This document shows positions 42,191-52,523 of a stretch of DNA of 64,000 bases, piece after piece. The position numbers and the translations under genes were made by a program. Position 1 is the stretch's first letter; each line of letters starts with the position of its first letter. The notes beneath the pieces are model-generated. The model was not told the DNA's origin and made no database searches. It saw nothing but the letters and a program-made list of their open reading frames with translations. This DNA is from Lachnospiraceae bacterium UBA935 (GTDB taxonomy: Bacteria > Bacillota > Clostridia > Lachnospirales > Lachnospiraceae). The stretch is taken from NCBI GenBank assembly GCA_002293525.1, contig DBDJ01000006.1, forward strand, positions 1 to 64,000, written 5' to 3'.

Positions 42191-44587
42191 ATGCAATACG
42201 GACATTTCGACAATGAAAAAAGAGAATATGTGATTGACCGGATCGACTTACCGACATCGTGGACAAACTATCTGGGAGTGGAAGAAACCTGTGCGGTGCT
42301 GAACCACACGGCAGGCGGCTATATGTTCCATAAGACGCCGGAGTTCCACCGCATCACCCGTTTCCGCGGGAACAGCGTGCCGATGGACAGGCCGGGGCAT
42401 TATGTCTATATCCGGGACAACGAAAATGCAGATTATTTCAGTGTTTCCTGGCAGCCGGTCGGCAAGCCGCTGGACCAGGCCAAGTACAGCTGCCGCCACG
42501 GCATGTCATACACGGTCTACGAATGCGAGTATGACGGCCTGAAGGCTTCCCAGCGGATGACAGTGCCGATCGGGGAAGCACTGGAGCTGTGGGACGTGAC
42601 GATTAAAAATGAAGGGGACAAGGTCAGGGACTTAAGTGTTTTCAGCTACTGTGAATTCTCTTTCCATCATATCCTGATCGATAATCAGAATCATCAGATG
42701 AGCCTGTACTGTGCCGGTTCGAATTATGACCAGGGGATCATCGAATATGACCTTTATTATGAAGAGTTCGGTTTTCAATATATGGCTTCCAATTTTACCC
42801 CGGACGGCTACGACTGCCTGAGAGATACCTTTTTGGGGAGCTACCGCACCGAGAGCAATCCGCTGGCGGTAGAAAAGGGAGCATGCTCGGGTTCTTCCGA
42901 GCTGGGCGGCAACCACTGCGGGACGCTGATGAAGAAGCTGGTACTGCAACCCGGTGAAGAAGCCCGCGTGATTTTCATCCTCGGCGAAGGACGCCGTGAG
43001 GACGGCCTGAAAGCCAAGGCAAAATACAGTGACCTTACGGCTGTCGATGCCGCTTATGAAGAACTGCGCAGTTTCTGGCAGAATAAATTTGACAAGCTTC
43101 AGATCGCCACACCCAATGAGGGGATGAATACCCTGATCAATACCTGGACGCTGTACCAGTCGGAAATCAACGTGATGTTCTCCCGTTTTGCTTCTTTTAT
43201 CGAGCTGGGCGGCAGAACCGGTCTCGGCTACCGCGATACGGCTCAGGATGCCATGACGATTCCGCACTCCAATCCCGATAAGTGCCGGCTGCGGATTGAA
43301 CAGCTGTTAAACGGGCTGGTGTCTAAGGGCTATGGCCTGCATCTGTTTGACCCGGCCTGGTTCGAGAAGAAGGACGACGGGAAAAAGCCCTTTAAATCCC
43401 CTACCGTTATCCCGGGGATGGACGCGGCCAGCTATGTCCATGGCCTGGAGGATGCCTGTTCCGACGACGCCCTCTGGCTGGTGCCCTCAATCGTAGAGTT
43501 CATCAAAGAAACCGGCGACATTGACTTCGCCTGGAAAGAAATGCCCTATGCCGACGGCGGGAGCGGCAGTATTTATGAACATATGACCAGGATCCTCGAC
43601 TTCTCGGCGGAACAGGTCGGGGAAACGGGCATCTGCAAAGGTCTCCGGGCCGACTGGAACGACTGTCTGAACCTGGGCGGCGGCGAAAGCGCCATGGTAT
43701 CCTTCCTGCATTACTGGGCGATCCAGAACTTCCTTGAACTGGCCGGATACCTGGGCCGGACTGAGGATGTGGAAAAGTACACCGCTATGGGCGAGAAAGT
43801 AAAAGCCGTCTGTGAATCACAGCTCTGGGACGGCGAATGGTATATCCGCGGGATTACCCACAACGGCAAGAAAATCGGTGTCAATACCGACAAAGAAGGC
43901 AAGATCCATCTGGAATCCAATACCTGGGCCGTCCTTTCCGGTGCCGCTCCTTATGACCGGGCCGTTCAGGCGATGGACAGCGTGGACAAGTACTTATACA
44001 CACCTTACGGCATCATGCTGAATGCCCCGTCTTACCGGAGTCCTGATGATGACATCGGTTTCATCGCCAGGGTCTACCCCGGAGTCAAAGAAAACGGCGC
44101 GATTTTTTCCCATCCCAACCCTTGGGCCTGGGCGGCGGAGTGCCTGCTGGGAAGAGGCGACCGGGCGATGAAGTTTTATGATGCCCTGTGCCCTTATTAT
44201 CAGAACGACAAGATCGAGGTCAGAGAGGCGGAGCCTTATTCCTACTGCCAGTTTGTCATGGGCACGGAGCACACCGCCCATGGGCGGGCCAGACACCCGT
44301 TTATGACCGGTTCCGGCGGCTGGTCCTACTTCAGCGCCACCAGATATATGATCGGGATCCGGCCCGGTTTTGAGACGCTGGTCATCGATCCCTGTGTCCC
44401 GGCGGACTGGAAGGGCTTTACGGCGGTCAGGGAATGGCGCGGTGCTAAGTTTGACATCCAGGTAGAGAATCCTGACGGCGTGATGAAAGGGGTAAAAGAA
44501 ATTTATCTGGACGGCATCAAGACGGACAGCATACCGGTTCAGGCAGAGGGTTCGGCCCATCAGGTCAGGATCGTAATGGGAAATTAA
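42191..44587 (+). CDS. GH94 phosphorylase, probably N,N'-diacetylchitobiose phosphorylase
   Basis: The 798-aa protein matches my memory of Vibrio chitobiose phosphorylase along its whole length (801 aa there): MQYGHFDNEKREYVI at the start, GGRTGLGYRDTAQDA near residue 345, and the catalytic Asp491 in LRADWNDCLNLGGG. Cellobiose phosphorylases differ at the GLGYRD region. It would split the disaccharide with phosphate to a sugar 1-phosphate and a free sugar in the cytoplasm. The phosphohexomutase directly downstream would convert the 1-phosphate. ATG 42191 follows GGGAGG. Substrate assignment is by similarity only. Confidence 0.82.
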   Translation: MQYGHFDNEKREYVIDRIDLPTSWTNYLGVEETCAVLNHTAGGYMFHKTPEFHRITRFRGNSVPMDRPGHYVYIRDNENADYFSVSWQPVGKPLDQAKYSCRHGMSYTVYECEYDGLKASQRMTVPIGEALELWDVTIKNEGDKVRDLSVFSYCEFSFHHILIDNQNHQMSLYCAGSNYDQGIIEYDLYYEEFGFQYMASNFTPDGYDCLRDTFLGSYRTESNPLAVEKGACSGSSELGGNHCGTLMKKLVLQPGEEARVIFILGEGRREDGLKAKAKYSDLTAVDAAYEELRSFWQNKFDKLQIATPNEGMNTLINTWTLYQSEINVMFSRFASFIELGGRTGLGYRDTAQDAMTIPHSNPDKCRLRIEQLLNGLVSKGYGLHLFDPAWFEKKDDGKKPFKSPTVIPGMDAASYVHGLEDACSDDALWLVPSIVEFIKETGDIDFAWKEMPYADGGSGSIYEHMTRILDFSAEQVGETGICKGLRADWNDCLNLGGGESAMVSFLHYWAIQNFLELAGYLGRTEDVEKYTAMGEKVKAVCESQLWDGEWYIRGITHNGKKIGVNTDKEGKIHLESNTWAVLSGAAPYDRAVQAMDSVDKYLYTPYGIMLNAPSYRSPDDDIGFIARVYPGVKENGAIFSHPNPWAWAAECLLGRGDRAMKFYDALCPYYQNDKIEVREAEPYSYCQFVMGTEHTAHGRARHPFMTGSGGWSYFSATRYMIGIRPGFETLVIDPCVPADWKGFTAVREWRGAKFDIQVENPDGVMKGVKEIYLDGIKTDSIPVQAEGSAHQVRIVMGN

Positions 44588-44609
44588 TAATAGATACGGA
44601 GGAATAAAC

Positions 44610-46025
44610 ATGTCAATTAAATTTGGAACAGGCGGCTGGCGGGCGGTAATCGGTGATGAGTTTACCAAATCGAACATTCAGCTGCTGGCTAAGGCTCTCA
44701 GTAACAAAATCCACGCCGAAGGGGTGGCCGGCAAGCCCGTCGTGCTCGGCTATGACCGCCGTTTCCTGGCAAAGGAAGCGATGCAGTGGGCCGCCATGGT
44801 ATTTGCGGCCGAAGGAATCGTAACCGAACTGATCAACAAATCCTCACCCACCCCGCTGGTCATGTTTTATGTGATGCGGCATGAGCTGGCGTACGGGATG
44901 ATGGTAACGGCCAGCCACAATCCGGCGATCTATAACGGCATCAAGGTATTTACCGAAGGCGGCCGGGATGCGGATGAAGAACAGACTGCCGATATCGAAA
45001 AATATATTAAGGAAGCTGCCTCCGGTGACGTCCGGGAGATGGAGTATTTCCGGGCGATAGAAAAAGGGCTGATCAAGGAGATCTATCCTTTAAATGAATA
45101 CCTGGACAACATTATTGATGCCGTCAACATCCAGAAGATTAAAGATGCCGGCCTGAAGGTCGCACTGGACCCGATGTACGGTGTCAGCGAGACTTCACTG
45201 GCGACCATCCTGCATACGGCGCGCTGTGAGATCGTGACGATCAATGACCGTCATGACACGTTGTTCGGCGGCAAGCTGCCTTCTCCTTCGGCGGCAACCC
45301 TGCGGGCCCTGCAGAATGCCGTGGCGGATTACCGCTGTGACATCGGCCTGGCAACCGACGGCGATGCCGACCGGATCGGCGTGATCGACGATACCGGCCG
45401 TTTCCTGCATCCTAACGACATCCTGGTGCTGCTATATTATTATCTGGTCAAATACAAAGGCTGGACCGGACCGGTAGTCCGTAATATTGCCACTACCCAT
45501 CAGCTGGACCGAGTGGCGGAGAGCTTCGGGGAAAAATGCTACGAGGTTCCCGTAGGCTTCAAACATATCTCAGCGATGATCGCCAAGCAGGATGCCGTTC
45601 TGGGCGGAGAATCCTCAGGCGGCCTGACCGTCAGGGGCCATATCAAGGGGAAAGACGGCGTCTATGCCGCCGCTTTGCTGGTAGAAATGATTGCCGTGAC
45701 CGGCAAGAAGATATCGCAGATTTACCGGGACATCGAAGCCGAGTACGGTGCCATCTTTATGGAAGAACGGGATTACAAATTTACTGCTGAGGTGAAAGAG
45801 CAGATTCAGCATACCTTAATGACAGAGCAGAAGCTGCCCGCCCTGCCTTTTGCAGTCGAAAGAGTATCCTATCTGGACGGCAGTAAGGTTTATTTCCAAA
45901 ACGGCGGCTGGGTGGTTGCCCGGTTTTCCGGCACGGAACCGCTGCTCCGGATTTTCTGCGAGATGTCCAATCCCCAGGATGCGGCGGCAGTCAGCAAAGC
46001 TTATGAAGAATTCTTAGGTCTTTAA
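44610..46025 (+). CDS. phosphohexomutase (phosphoglucomutase family)
   Basis: The 471-aa alpha-D-phosphohexomutase has the phosphoserine loop VTASHNPAIYNG, the metal loop TDGDADRIG, the sugar-binding GGESSGG and the phosphate-binding RFSGTEPLLRI. It starts 22 bp after the GH94 gene behind GGAGG, so it is co-expressed with it. The obvious role is converting the sugar 1-phosphate released by the phosphorylase to the 6-phosphate. Whether it prefers glucose or N-acetylglucosamine phosphate cannot be read. Confidence 0.9.
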   Translation: MSIKFGTGGWRAVIGDEFTKSNIQLLAKALSNKIHAEGVAGKPVVLGYDRRFLAKEAMQWAAMVFAAEGIVTELINKSSPTPLVMFYVMRHELAYGMMVTASHNPAIYNGIKVFTEGGRDADEEQTADIEKYIKEAASGDVREMEYFRAIEKGLIKEIYPLNEYLDNIIDAVNIQKIKDAGLKVALDPMYGVSETSLATILHTARCEIVTINDRHDTLFGGKLPSPSAATLRALQNAVADYRCDIGLATDGDADRIGVIDDTGRFLHPNDILVLLYYYLVKYKGWTGPVVRNIATTHQLDRVAESFGEKCYEVPVGFKHISAMIAKQDAVLGGESSGGLTVRGHIKGKDGVYAAALLVEMIAVTGKKISQIYRDIEAEYGAIFMEERDYKFTAEVKEQIQHTLMTEQKLPALPFAVERVSYLDGSKVYFQNGGWVVARFSGTEPLLRIFCEMSNPQDAAAVSKAYEEFLGL

Positions 46026-46108
46026 ACTGATGCAGAATGGGCTTTTCTACAATAATATTAGTTAGTAAAAGCAATTTAAGAGAATTTACAGAAAATAATA
46101 TTTTACAG

Positions 46109-46152
46109 AACGCCTATATTGTGTATAATTATACAATATAGGCGTTTCTTTT
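46109..46152. terminator. terminator after the phosphohexomutase gene
   Basis: A 14-bp perfect stem (AACGCCTATATTGT / ACAATATAGGCGTT) with a 10-nt loop is followed by TCTTTTTT. Confidence 0.9.
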
Positions 46153-46190
46153 TTGGCAAAGCCTGAGTACAGCAAAAGGAGGAATTAACA

Positions 46191-48461
46191 ATGAACAAGA
46201 AAATGAAAACCAGCAAGACCAGAGCCGTAACCGCCGTTCTCCTTACGGCCATACTGAGCCTGGCAGCGGCCGGCTGCGGCTCGGATCAGGAGCCGTCTGG
46301 GGAGAGCGGATCCGCAAATACGTCAAGAGAGGTTTCTTATATCGCAGAGGAACATGATCTTCCTCATGATAACATAACAAGCATCACTACATATCAGAAC
46401 ATATTATACTATCTGAATCAGGATGTTTCCGGAGACGGCAGCTGGCAGCAAGCCATCTACCGGATAGATCTGGGAACCGAGCAGGGAGAAGCGGCGGCGG
46501 TTCCGGTGACTTTGGAAGCAGGTCAGGCCGTCAGCTATATGACAGTGGATGAAGCGGGCAGGCTGCATGCCATGGCGGTCAGGATGGATGAAAGCGCCAA
46601 CGCTACGCTGAGCGAGCTGCTGTGGATCAAGCTGGATGAAACGGGTAACGAGTCTTCCGTTTCCTTGATTGATTTTTATCAGGATAATAACCAGCAGATA
46701 CCGAATGACTTTGAAGTGGACGGCGAGGGGAATCTTTACATCAGCATGGGCGACACGGTCTATGTTCTGGATCCTGCGGGCAATACCCTCTATGAGGTGC
46801 TGTGTGACGGCATGGTCATGTATATGTGCCGGGATGAGGCCGGCCGGATCTTTGCCATTTGGTACTCTTTGCAGGGTGATGTCCTGATGGAAATGGCCGA
46901 GATAGACAGCGAGTCAAAAGCCCTGGGCGCAGTACACAGCATACCGGTGAGCGAAGTCCTGTTGGGCGTCAGTGCCGGCGCGGAAGGGAAGCTGCTGATG
47001 GCTACGCCGAGCAGCCTCGTAGAATATGATGTGGAAAATAAGAGCGATACCGTTCGCTTTATCTGGTCAGAGCTGGATGTCGTGGCCGATTATGCCGGGC
47101 TGTACCAGTCGCTGGCCGACGGACGGATATTATGGCTGGGCAGGACAGCCCAGGAAGACGGGACGCTTAAGTCTTCCCTTACCATCGTCCGGCCCCGCGA
47201 GGAGGGCGACGCCGTTCAGGAAACCAAAAAAACCTTGACATTTGGCGGGACGTCCATGCTGATTGACACCGTGACCAGAGAAGCCATCGTGGAATTTAAC
47301 CGTACCGATCCGGATTACCGGATTGAGATTATCGAATATGGAACGGATGAACTGACGGGCGGGATGGAGCAGCTGAACGCGGACATCGTGAGCGGCAATG
47401 CCCCGGATATCTTTGCGCTGCCGCTGGGTTATTCACTGAGCATGTATTCCAGCAAAGGCGTGCTGGAGGATCTGAATCCTTACTTGGACAGCGATGCGTC
47501 GGTGAACCGAGCGGATCTGCAGGAAAACATCCTGGATGCATTTGAGACAGAGGGGCAGCTTTACGCTTTGCCGGTTACTTTTATGCTCTATAGCGTTATG
47601 GGAAGAACATCGGTTGTCGGCGAACAGGATTCCTGGAATCTGGAGGAAATGATGGCGGTGGTCGATAGTATCGGCGATGACAGCAAAGTTTTTTACACCT
47701 CGTCCAAATCAGGGGTTCTCAACTTTTGTCTGAGGGCTAATCATGACATCCTCGTAAACTGGGATGACAGCGAAAAAGGCTTTGACCGCGAAACCTTTAT
47801 TAAGATCTTGGAATTTGCCGATCGCTTTACCGACGATGACCAGTTTGATCCCAATGACCTCAATGTTTTGGTAAACGGTCTCATGGAAGGGGATATCCAG
47901 CTATTTGACACGACGGTGATAGACATGTCGGTCCATCAGCTTTATAACAGTCTTTTTGGTGAACCGGTCACCTATGTGGGTTATCCGAGCGAAAACGGCA
48001 GCGGTTCACTGGCCGGCTCGATGTCGCTGATGGCGATCAGCAGCCAGAGTAATCATAAAGAAGCGGCATGGCGGTTCATCAGCAGTTTGCTGACGGAGGA
48101 ATATCAGGAGAACCCGTCTCTGGTATTGGGCTTGCCGATCCGCAAGAGCAGCCTGAACAAGCGGCTGGAACGAGCCAAAGAAGCGACCTATGTTACCGAC
48201 GAGAACGGCAATCAGCAGGAGCAGCCGGTTGTAGTCCCGCTGGGTGATCAGGTGCTGGAAATGTATGCGGCGACAGACGAAGACGTGCAGGCTGTACTCA
48301 GCCTGATTGCCGAAGCGGAGAAGATGCTGGATCAGGATGAACAAATCACCGCCATCATATCCGAGGAGGCGCAGACTTATTTTAGCGGCGGTAAAACGGC
48401 TGAAGAGGTGGCCGATGTGGTGGAGAACCGGATTCGGCTTTATATGGATGAAATGGGATAG
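46191..48461 (+). CDS. ABC-type sugar-binding lipoprotein with large N-terminal extension
   Basis: The 756-aa protein has a lipoprotein signal with lipobox LAAAGC (Cys29). Residues about 350-750 resemble family 1 extracellular solute-binding proteins (TREAIVEFNRTDPDYRIEI, SGNAPDIFALP, AAWRFISSLLTEEY). The first 320 residues look like a beta-propeller-type region (repeated VDEAGRLHAM, VDGEGNLYIS, RDEAGRIFAI). No permease gene is adjacent, so it either serves permeases elsewhere or is a sensor. ATG 46191 follows AAGGAGG. Confidence 0.85.
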   Translation: MNKKMKTSKTRAVTAVLLTAILSLAAAGCGSDQEPSGESGSANTSREVSYIAEEHDLPHDNITSITTYQNILYYLNQDVSGDGSWQQAIYRIDLGTEQGEAAAVPVTLEAGQAVSYMTVDEAGRLHAMAVRMDESANATLSELLWIKLDETGNESSVSLIDFYQDNNQQIPNDFEVDGEGNLYISMGDTVYVLDPAGNTLYEVLCDGMVMYMCRDEAGRIFAIWYSLQGDVLMEMAEIDSESKALGAVHSIPVSEVLLGVSAGAEGKLLMATPSSLVEYDVENKSDTVRFIWSELDVVADYAGLYQSLADGRILWLGRTAQEDGTLKSSLTIVRPREEGDAVQETKKTLTFGGTSMLIDTVTREAIVEFNRTDPDYRIEIIEYGTDELTGGMEQLNADIVSGNAPDIFALPLGYSLSMYSSKGVLEDLNPYLDSDASVNRADLQENILDAFETEGQLYALPVTFMLYSVMGRTSVVGEQDSWNLEEMMAVVDSIGDDSKVFYTSSKSGVLNFCLRANHDILVNWDDSEKGFDRETFIKILEFADRFTDDDQFDPNDLNVLVNGLMEGDIQLFDTTVIDMSVHQLYNSLFGEPVTYVGYPSENGSGSLAGSMSLMAISSQSNHKEAAWRFISSLLTEEYQENPSLVLGLPIRKSSLNKRLERAKEATYVTDENGNQQEQPVVVPLGDQVLEMYAATDEDVQAVLSLIAEAEKMLDQDEQITAIISEEAQTYFSGGKTAEEVADVVENRIRLYMDEMG

Positions 48462-48507
48462 GGAGAAAGATATGGCAGATGACCTGTGAGCAGTAACGAA
48501 TGACAGG

Positions 48508-48577
48508 TGTTACTGTTCACAGCCTGGCCGAAGTGTAGCTGTTCAGACCCTGGCCGAAGGTTACTGTTCACAGTCTG
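48508..48577. repeat. about 28-bp tandem repeat
   Basis: The units TGTTACTGTTCACAGCCTGG, then GTAGCTGTTCAGACCCTGG and GTTACTGTTCACAGTCTGG, linked by CCGAAG, give three copies between the lipoprotein and DUF5722 genes. Confidence 0.85.
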
Positions 48578-48715
48578 GCAAGTGCATCAAGCGGTAAAAT
48601 TACTGGTGGAACTTGCGGGTTGGTTATGTTATACTGTGAAAAGTAAAGCTTTCGTAACAGGACAGCTTTCCAAGTAATATGAATAACTCCATAACATGAA
48701 AGTGAACGAGTCATA

Positions 48716-50698
48716 GTGAAAAAGCTTATTATAAAATTTCTCAGCCTTGCGAAAAATTCTCTGTTCAAAAGTGATCCAGCTAACCCAAAGAAAAGAAAAC
48801 CGACAAAAACCAAGATCAGCCCTGACCGCGACAATGTAAGTGCCCGTAGTTTAAAAAGGGCTGAAACCAAGGATTTCCTGAAGAAAATCAGCCTGATTAT
48901 GGGCGGAGTACTGGCTGCTGCCGCGGCTTTGATCATCATAACAGTCGTGATCGGTTATCAGAGAGACAAGGCGATCGAGATTGCCGCTTATCCGGAAGAC
49001 ATTGCTGAGCGAATACCGCCAAGGCCCATAAAGACCCCGGCCCCGACGGCAGTCCCGACACCATCTCCATCTCCTGCCCCGACGATACCGCCCCAAGACT
49101 TCCCGGGCATTATCAAGACTTCGGAAGAAGAATGGGAAGAAGAACTGCGTTCCGTGGAACTTACGGATCTTAACCGTGATAATTTTGCCAACATGGAGTT
49201 CTGCCGGATCAGCACTTCAAGGCAGAAGATCAACATGCGTGTTTCGGCGGACAGTATTCCCATAAGTGACGATGAATTTTATTATCTGTTTGCCCTCCAG
49301 CCATACGAGAGTACCATTTCTGAGGGTAACGAATACATATTGAAAAAAGAAAAAAATACGGCCGTTGGTTTTTCCGTTAATCTTAACCACAACACGGAAT
49401 CCAGCCGTCTTTACCAAAAATTCGTAGTTGCCGTGAAATGTAACGGTGTTTATGTCCCGGTAAGCCATGGCCAGTATATCACTAATCCCGAAGCTGTTGC
49501 CAGATATACTGCCGCCTTCCCTCAGGCCGCTTCCAAAAAAGGCCTGCTGGTGGATCCCAACCGGCTCCGCGGCAATGAGCTGGACGAGCTGGGCGTGAAG
49601 CAGGCGGCCTATAACATCTTCGTCGGCAGGATCCTGGGGCAGACCACCGATCCCGTCTACCCCACCATTCACTACCAGTATAATGGGAAGACCTATGCCT
49701 TTAACGGCCAGGTGATTTCGGAATATGACCTTGTCTTCAGCACCTTGACAGCCAAAGGGATCACCGTCACGGCTATCATTTTGAATGACTATTCCGCTTC
49801 CCATCCCCATATGATCCATCCTAAGTCCCGAAGCGGCAGCGAATCCCAATACTATGCTTTTAACGCGGCCGAAGCGCAGGGCGTGGAATATCTGGCGGCG
49901 ATCGGTTCCTTTCTGGCCGAGCGGTATTCCGGCAACAACGGCTGCGGCCGGGTCAGCAGCTGGATCATCGCCAACGAGATCAATGCCCGCAAGGAATGGA
50001 ACCATATGGAAAAAGTCAGCCTTCAGGAGTATACGGACGAATATGCCAAGGCCTTCCGGATCTTTTACAATGCCATAAAGAGCGTGACGGCCAATGCCAA
50101 GGTATACATTTCCCTTGACCAGCAGTGGGACCGCAATCTCTCAAATAATCCCAACTATGATGCCAGGGACATCCTCGACGAGTTCAACCGGAACATAAAA
50201 GGCCGCGGCAATATCGACTGGGGCCTTGCCCAGCACCCCTATTGCGTGCCGCTGACCATATCCAGCTTCTGGGCACCTTCCCGTTATGTCAATCATACGG
50301 TGTCCACGCCGATGTTGACGATGGGGAATATATCCATCCTGACCGATTACATGGCACAGGAACATTTCCTGACAGATGACGGGGAAGTGCGCTCCATTAC
50401 CCTAAGCGAGCTGGGCTACAGCTCCCTGACCGGTGAAGCCATGCAGGCGGCGGCATTTGCCTATGCCTACTACATCGTCGAGAGCAACCCGCACATCGAC
50501 AGCCTGCTGCTGAACCGCCAGACCGACGCTGCGGAGGAGGTGGCCCAGGGTCTGGCTTTCGGCCTGAACCATCAGGGCGGCGGGCAGAAACAGATCTATA
50601 CGGTCTTTAAGTACATCGATACGCCGGAACATGCCCAGTATACCGAATTTGCCAAAGGGATTATCGGAATCAGCGACTGGAGCGAGGTAATCGGGTAG
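48716..50698 (+). CDS. DUF5722 family, membrane-anchored glycosidase-like protein
   Basis: GTG start at 48716. The 660-aa protein has a basic cytoplasmic tail, one membrane helix (about 58-82), a Pro/Thr/Ala linker (PTPSPSPAPT), then a domain ending in a (beta/alpha)8 barrel. Candidate catalytic Glu are in SSWIIANEINARKEW (acid/base) and RSITLSELGYSS (nucleophile), the spacing expected in clan A glycosidases. It likely acts outside the cell on an unknown polysaccharide. A strong terminator follows. Confidence 0.82.
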   Translation: MKKLIIKFLSLAKNSLFKSDPANPKKRKPTKTKISPDRDNVSARSLKRAETKDFLKKISLIMGGVLAAAAALIIITVVIGYQRDKAIEIAAYPEDIAERIPPRPIKTPAPTAVPTPSPSPAPTIPPQDFPGIIKTSEEEWEEELRSVELTDLNRDNFANMEFCRISTSRQKINMRVSADSIPISDDEFYYLFALQPYESTISEGNEYILKKEKNTAVGFSVNLNHNTESSRLYQKFVVAVKCNGVYVPVSHGQYITNPEAVARYTAAFPQAASKKGLLVDPNRLRGNELDELGVKQAAYNIFVGRILGQTTDPVYPTIHYQYNGKTYAFNGQVISEYDLVFSTLTAKGITVTAIILNDYSASHPHMIHPKSRSGSESQYYAFNAAEAQGVEYLAAIGSFLAERYSGNNGCGRVSSWIIANEINARKEWNHMEKVSLQEYTDEYAKAFRIFYNAIKSVTANAKVYISLDQQWDRNLSNNPNYDARDILDEFNRNIKGRGNIDWGLAQHPYCVPLTISSFWAPSRYVNHTVSTPMLTMGNISILTDYMAQEHFLTDDGEVRSITLSELGYSSLTGEAMQAAAFAYAYYIVESNPHIDSLLLNRQTDAAEEVAQGLAFGLNHQGGGQKQIYTVFKYIDTPEHAQYTEFAKGIIGISDWSEVIG

Positions 50699-50731
50699 CG
50701 GCCGGGTTTTTCTTACATAGTGAGAAAGATT

Positions 50732-50757
50732 AAGAAGGAGCCAGCTCCTTCTTTTTA
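50732..50757 (+). terminator. terminator of the DUF5722 gene
   Basis: AAGAAGGAGC / GCTCCTTCTT stem with a tight loop and a following TTTTT. Confidence 0.85.
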
Positions 50758-50955
50758 TTTTGCCGAGATACAAAGTTAGAACATATAAAAAAATTGGAGA
50801 TGTTTCGGACCATTGCTAAATATCAATGCTCATCATGCTGGCATTTTCAAGAATCAATAAATCCGGTGTTCAGCTATTCGTAAGGGGGTGGTTCCGCATG
50901 GGGGTCGTCGTATAGCATTTTTTGGAAGTGAGTTGAGTTTGTGTAAGAGAAATAA

Positions 50956-51246
50956 AAAGTAACCAATACTCCTCCGACCCATATTGTAATAAGGAATCTG
51001 GCTTATCCTGTCACTTTAACGAACCTAAATGTCGAGAATAATAATATTAGCAATATTTCAGCTTTCAGCACACTGACTAAATTGGAATATTTGGGCGTAC
51101 ATAATAATAATATATCCGGCGGTATTAATTTTATTGCTAACCTGGATAAGCTGACATGGCTGGAAATATACAATAATCCCATTAACCGAGACCTGTTGGA
51201 GCTGCTCGGCATGCTTTTGCCGCCGGGCTGTCGGTATAATTACTAA
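50956..51246 (+). pseudogene. leucine-rich-repeat protein remnant
   Basis: The frame is open from after a stop at 50953-50955 to TAA at 51244-51246, with no start codon. It encodes LRR units of the internalin type: TNLNVENNNISNISAFSTL, then KLEYLGVHNNNISGG and KLTWLEIYNNP, then a C-terminal cap. It is the last piece of a surface or secreted LRR protein whose 5' part is gone. Confidence 0.65.
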
Positions 51247-51361
51247 TTCGTATAAATATTATTGCAAACTTAATCTGAGCTTTTGTAAAATAATAACATC
51301 AGCAGACACTGCGAAGTGCGCTGCTGATGTTTGGTTTTAATCAAGCTATATTCGGCAGTCA

Positions 51362-52519
51362 TCATTCTTCCAGCATAATTTCCTTAAGCGGCATCCGTTT
51401 CAATTTGCCGGCAAATGCCTTCATGAATATTTCGTAGATCGCTATGAAGGACAACAAGGCAAAAATAAAGGCCTTCACCGGGAAATGATATTCCGGTACT
51501 TCCAGCACGCTGTTGCCAAAGAATACGGCTATCATCAGCTGCATCAAGCCATACTGATAGATGGTTCCCAGCGCAAAGCCGAAGTATGTAAGCGGGCGGT
51601 AGCCGTCAAGGATTGCTTTGGAACATTCACGGTCGGAATACCCCGTCACCCGCATCATGGCTATTGTTTTGGCATTTCCTTTGATAAGCGTCATAACCGC
51701 AATGAATAAAGTCGTAACCGCAAGAACCAGTCCGATCCCGGCCATCATGACCGCCATCATGCCGCCGGCTGCCAGATCTTCTATGCTGAAAGACATCACA
51801 ATCGTAGCAGCATAGCAGAAGCTGGCAAAGCCGATAAAGAAAACCAGTGACAGGCGGCTTCTTACCGTACTGTTCTTTAATTCCTTTAGAAAGGCCAGGT
51901 CTTTGTCGGGACGGTATTTCGGTGCCCTTTTCCGTTTCCGGTTCCGGGCTTTTCCGCTCATCAGTTCCAGAACGGGCCGCTTTAATTTGTACCACCCGTA
52001 AAGGATGCTAAGTACGGAAAATAAAAGCGTGGGCAGGACAATCAGATAAACGATTAATTCCGGATTGAAATGCAGCGTGACTTCGCCAAAATAACCATCG
52101 CTTCTCATATCTTTATAAAATTTCGGCATAAAAGCAAAGGCGACCCCGAACCCCAAGGAAGTCCCTAAGCAGACACTCAGCCCGAATACCCAGAAATTCA
52201 TGGCAATCCTCAGATTAGAATATCCCAGCGCCTTCAGGATGCCCAGCTCCGGCTTGTGGGTATCGATATAATGCTTGATATAGAAAAACAGCATAATGAC
52301 TGTAGTCATCCCCAGTGCGCCGCCGGTCACCGCGCTGGTCAGATTAGCCGAGGATCTTGTCAGGTCATACATCAACAAGGCATCCGGATCGGTGAACAGA
52401 TGGCTGACCCGGGCAAGGTCAATATTGGAATTGAAGAACAAGGTGCAGACCAGCACCGCGCAGGCGCACATAATAACAATGCCGATCAGTTTTACAGCGT
52501 CTTTTATCCGGATTATCAT
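51362..52519 (-). CDS. FtsX-like ABC transporter permease
   Basis: I start at ATG 52519 (GGATGGTGAG upstream), just after the stop of the ATPase gene; longer in-frame starts would overlap it. The 385-aa protein has about seven membrane helices and the FtsX block HKPELGILKALGYSNLRIAMNF, repeated in diverged form as KTIAMMRVTGYSDRE. It is about half the size of many such permeases and lacks the long extracellular domain at its N terminus. With the ATPase it forms a MacB-type export or lipoprotein-handling pair. Confidence 0.85.
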   Translation of the reverse strand: MIIRIKDAVKLIGIVIMCACAVLVCTLFFNSNIDLARVSHLFTDPDALLMYDLTRSSANLTSAVTGGALGMTTVIMLFFYIKHYIDTHKPELGILKALGYSNLRIAMNFWVFGLSVCLGTSLGFGVAFAFMPKFYKDMRSDGYFGEVTLHFNPELIVYLIVLPTLLFSVLSILYGWYKLKRPVLELMSGKARNRKRKRAPKYRPDKDLAFLKELKNSTVRSRLSLVFFIGFASFCYAATIVMSFSIEDLAAGGMMAVMMAGIGLVLAVTTLFIAVMTLIKGNAKTIAMMRVTGYSDRECSKAILDGYRPLTYFGFALGTIYQYGLMQLMIAVFFGNSVLEVPEYHFPVKAFIFALLSFIAIYEIFMKAFAGKLKRMPLKEIMLEE

Positions 52520-52523
52520 AGGC

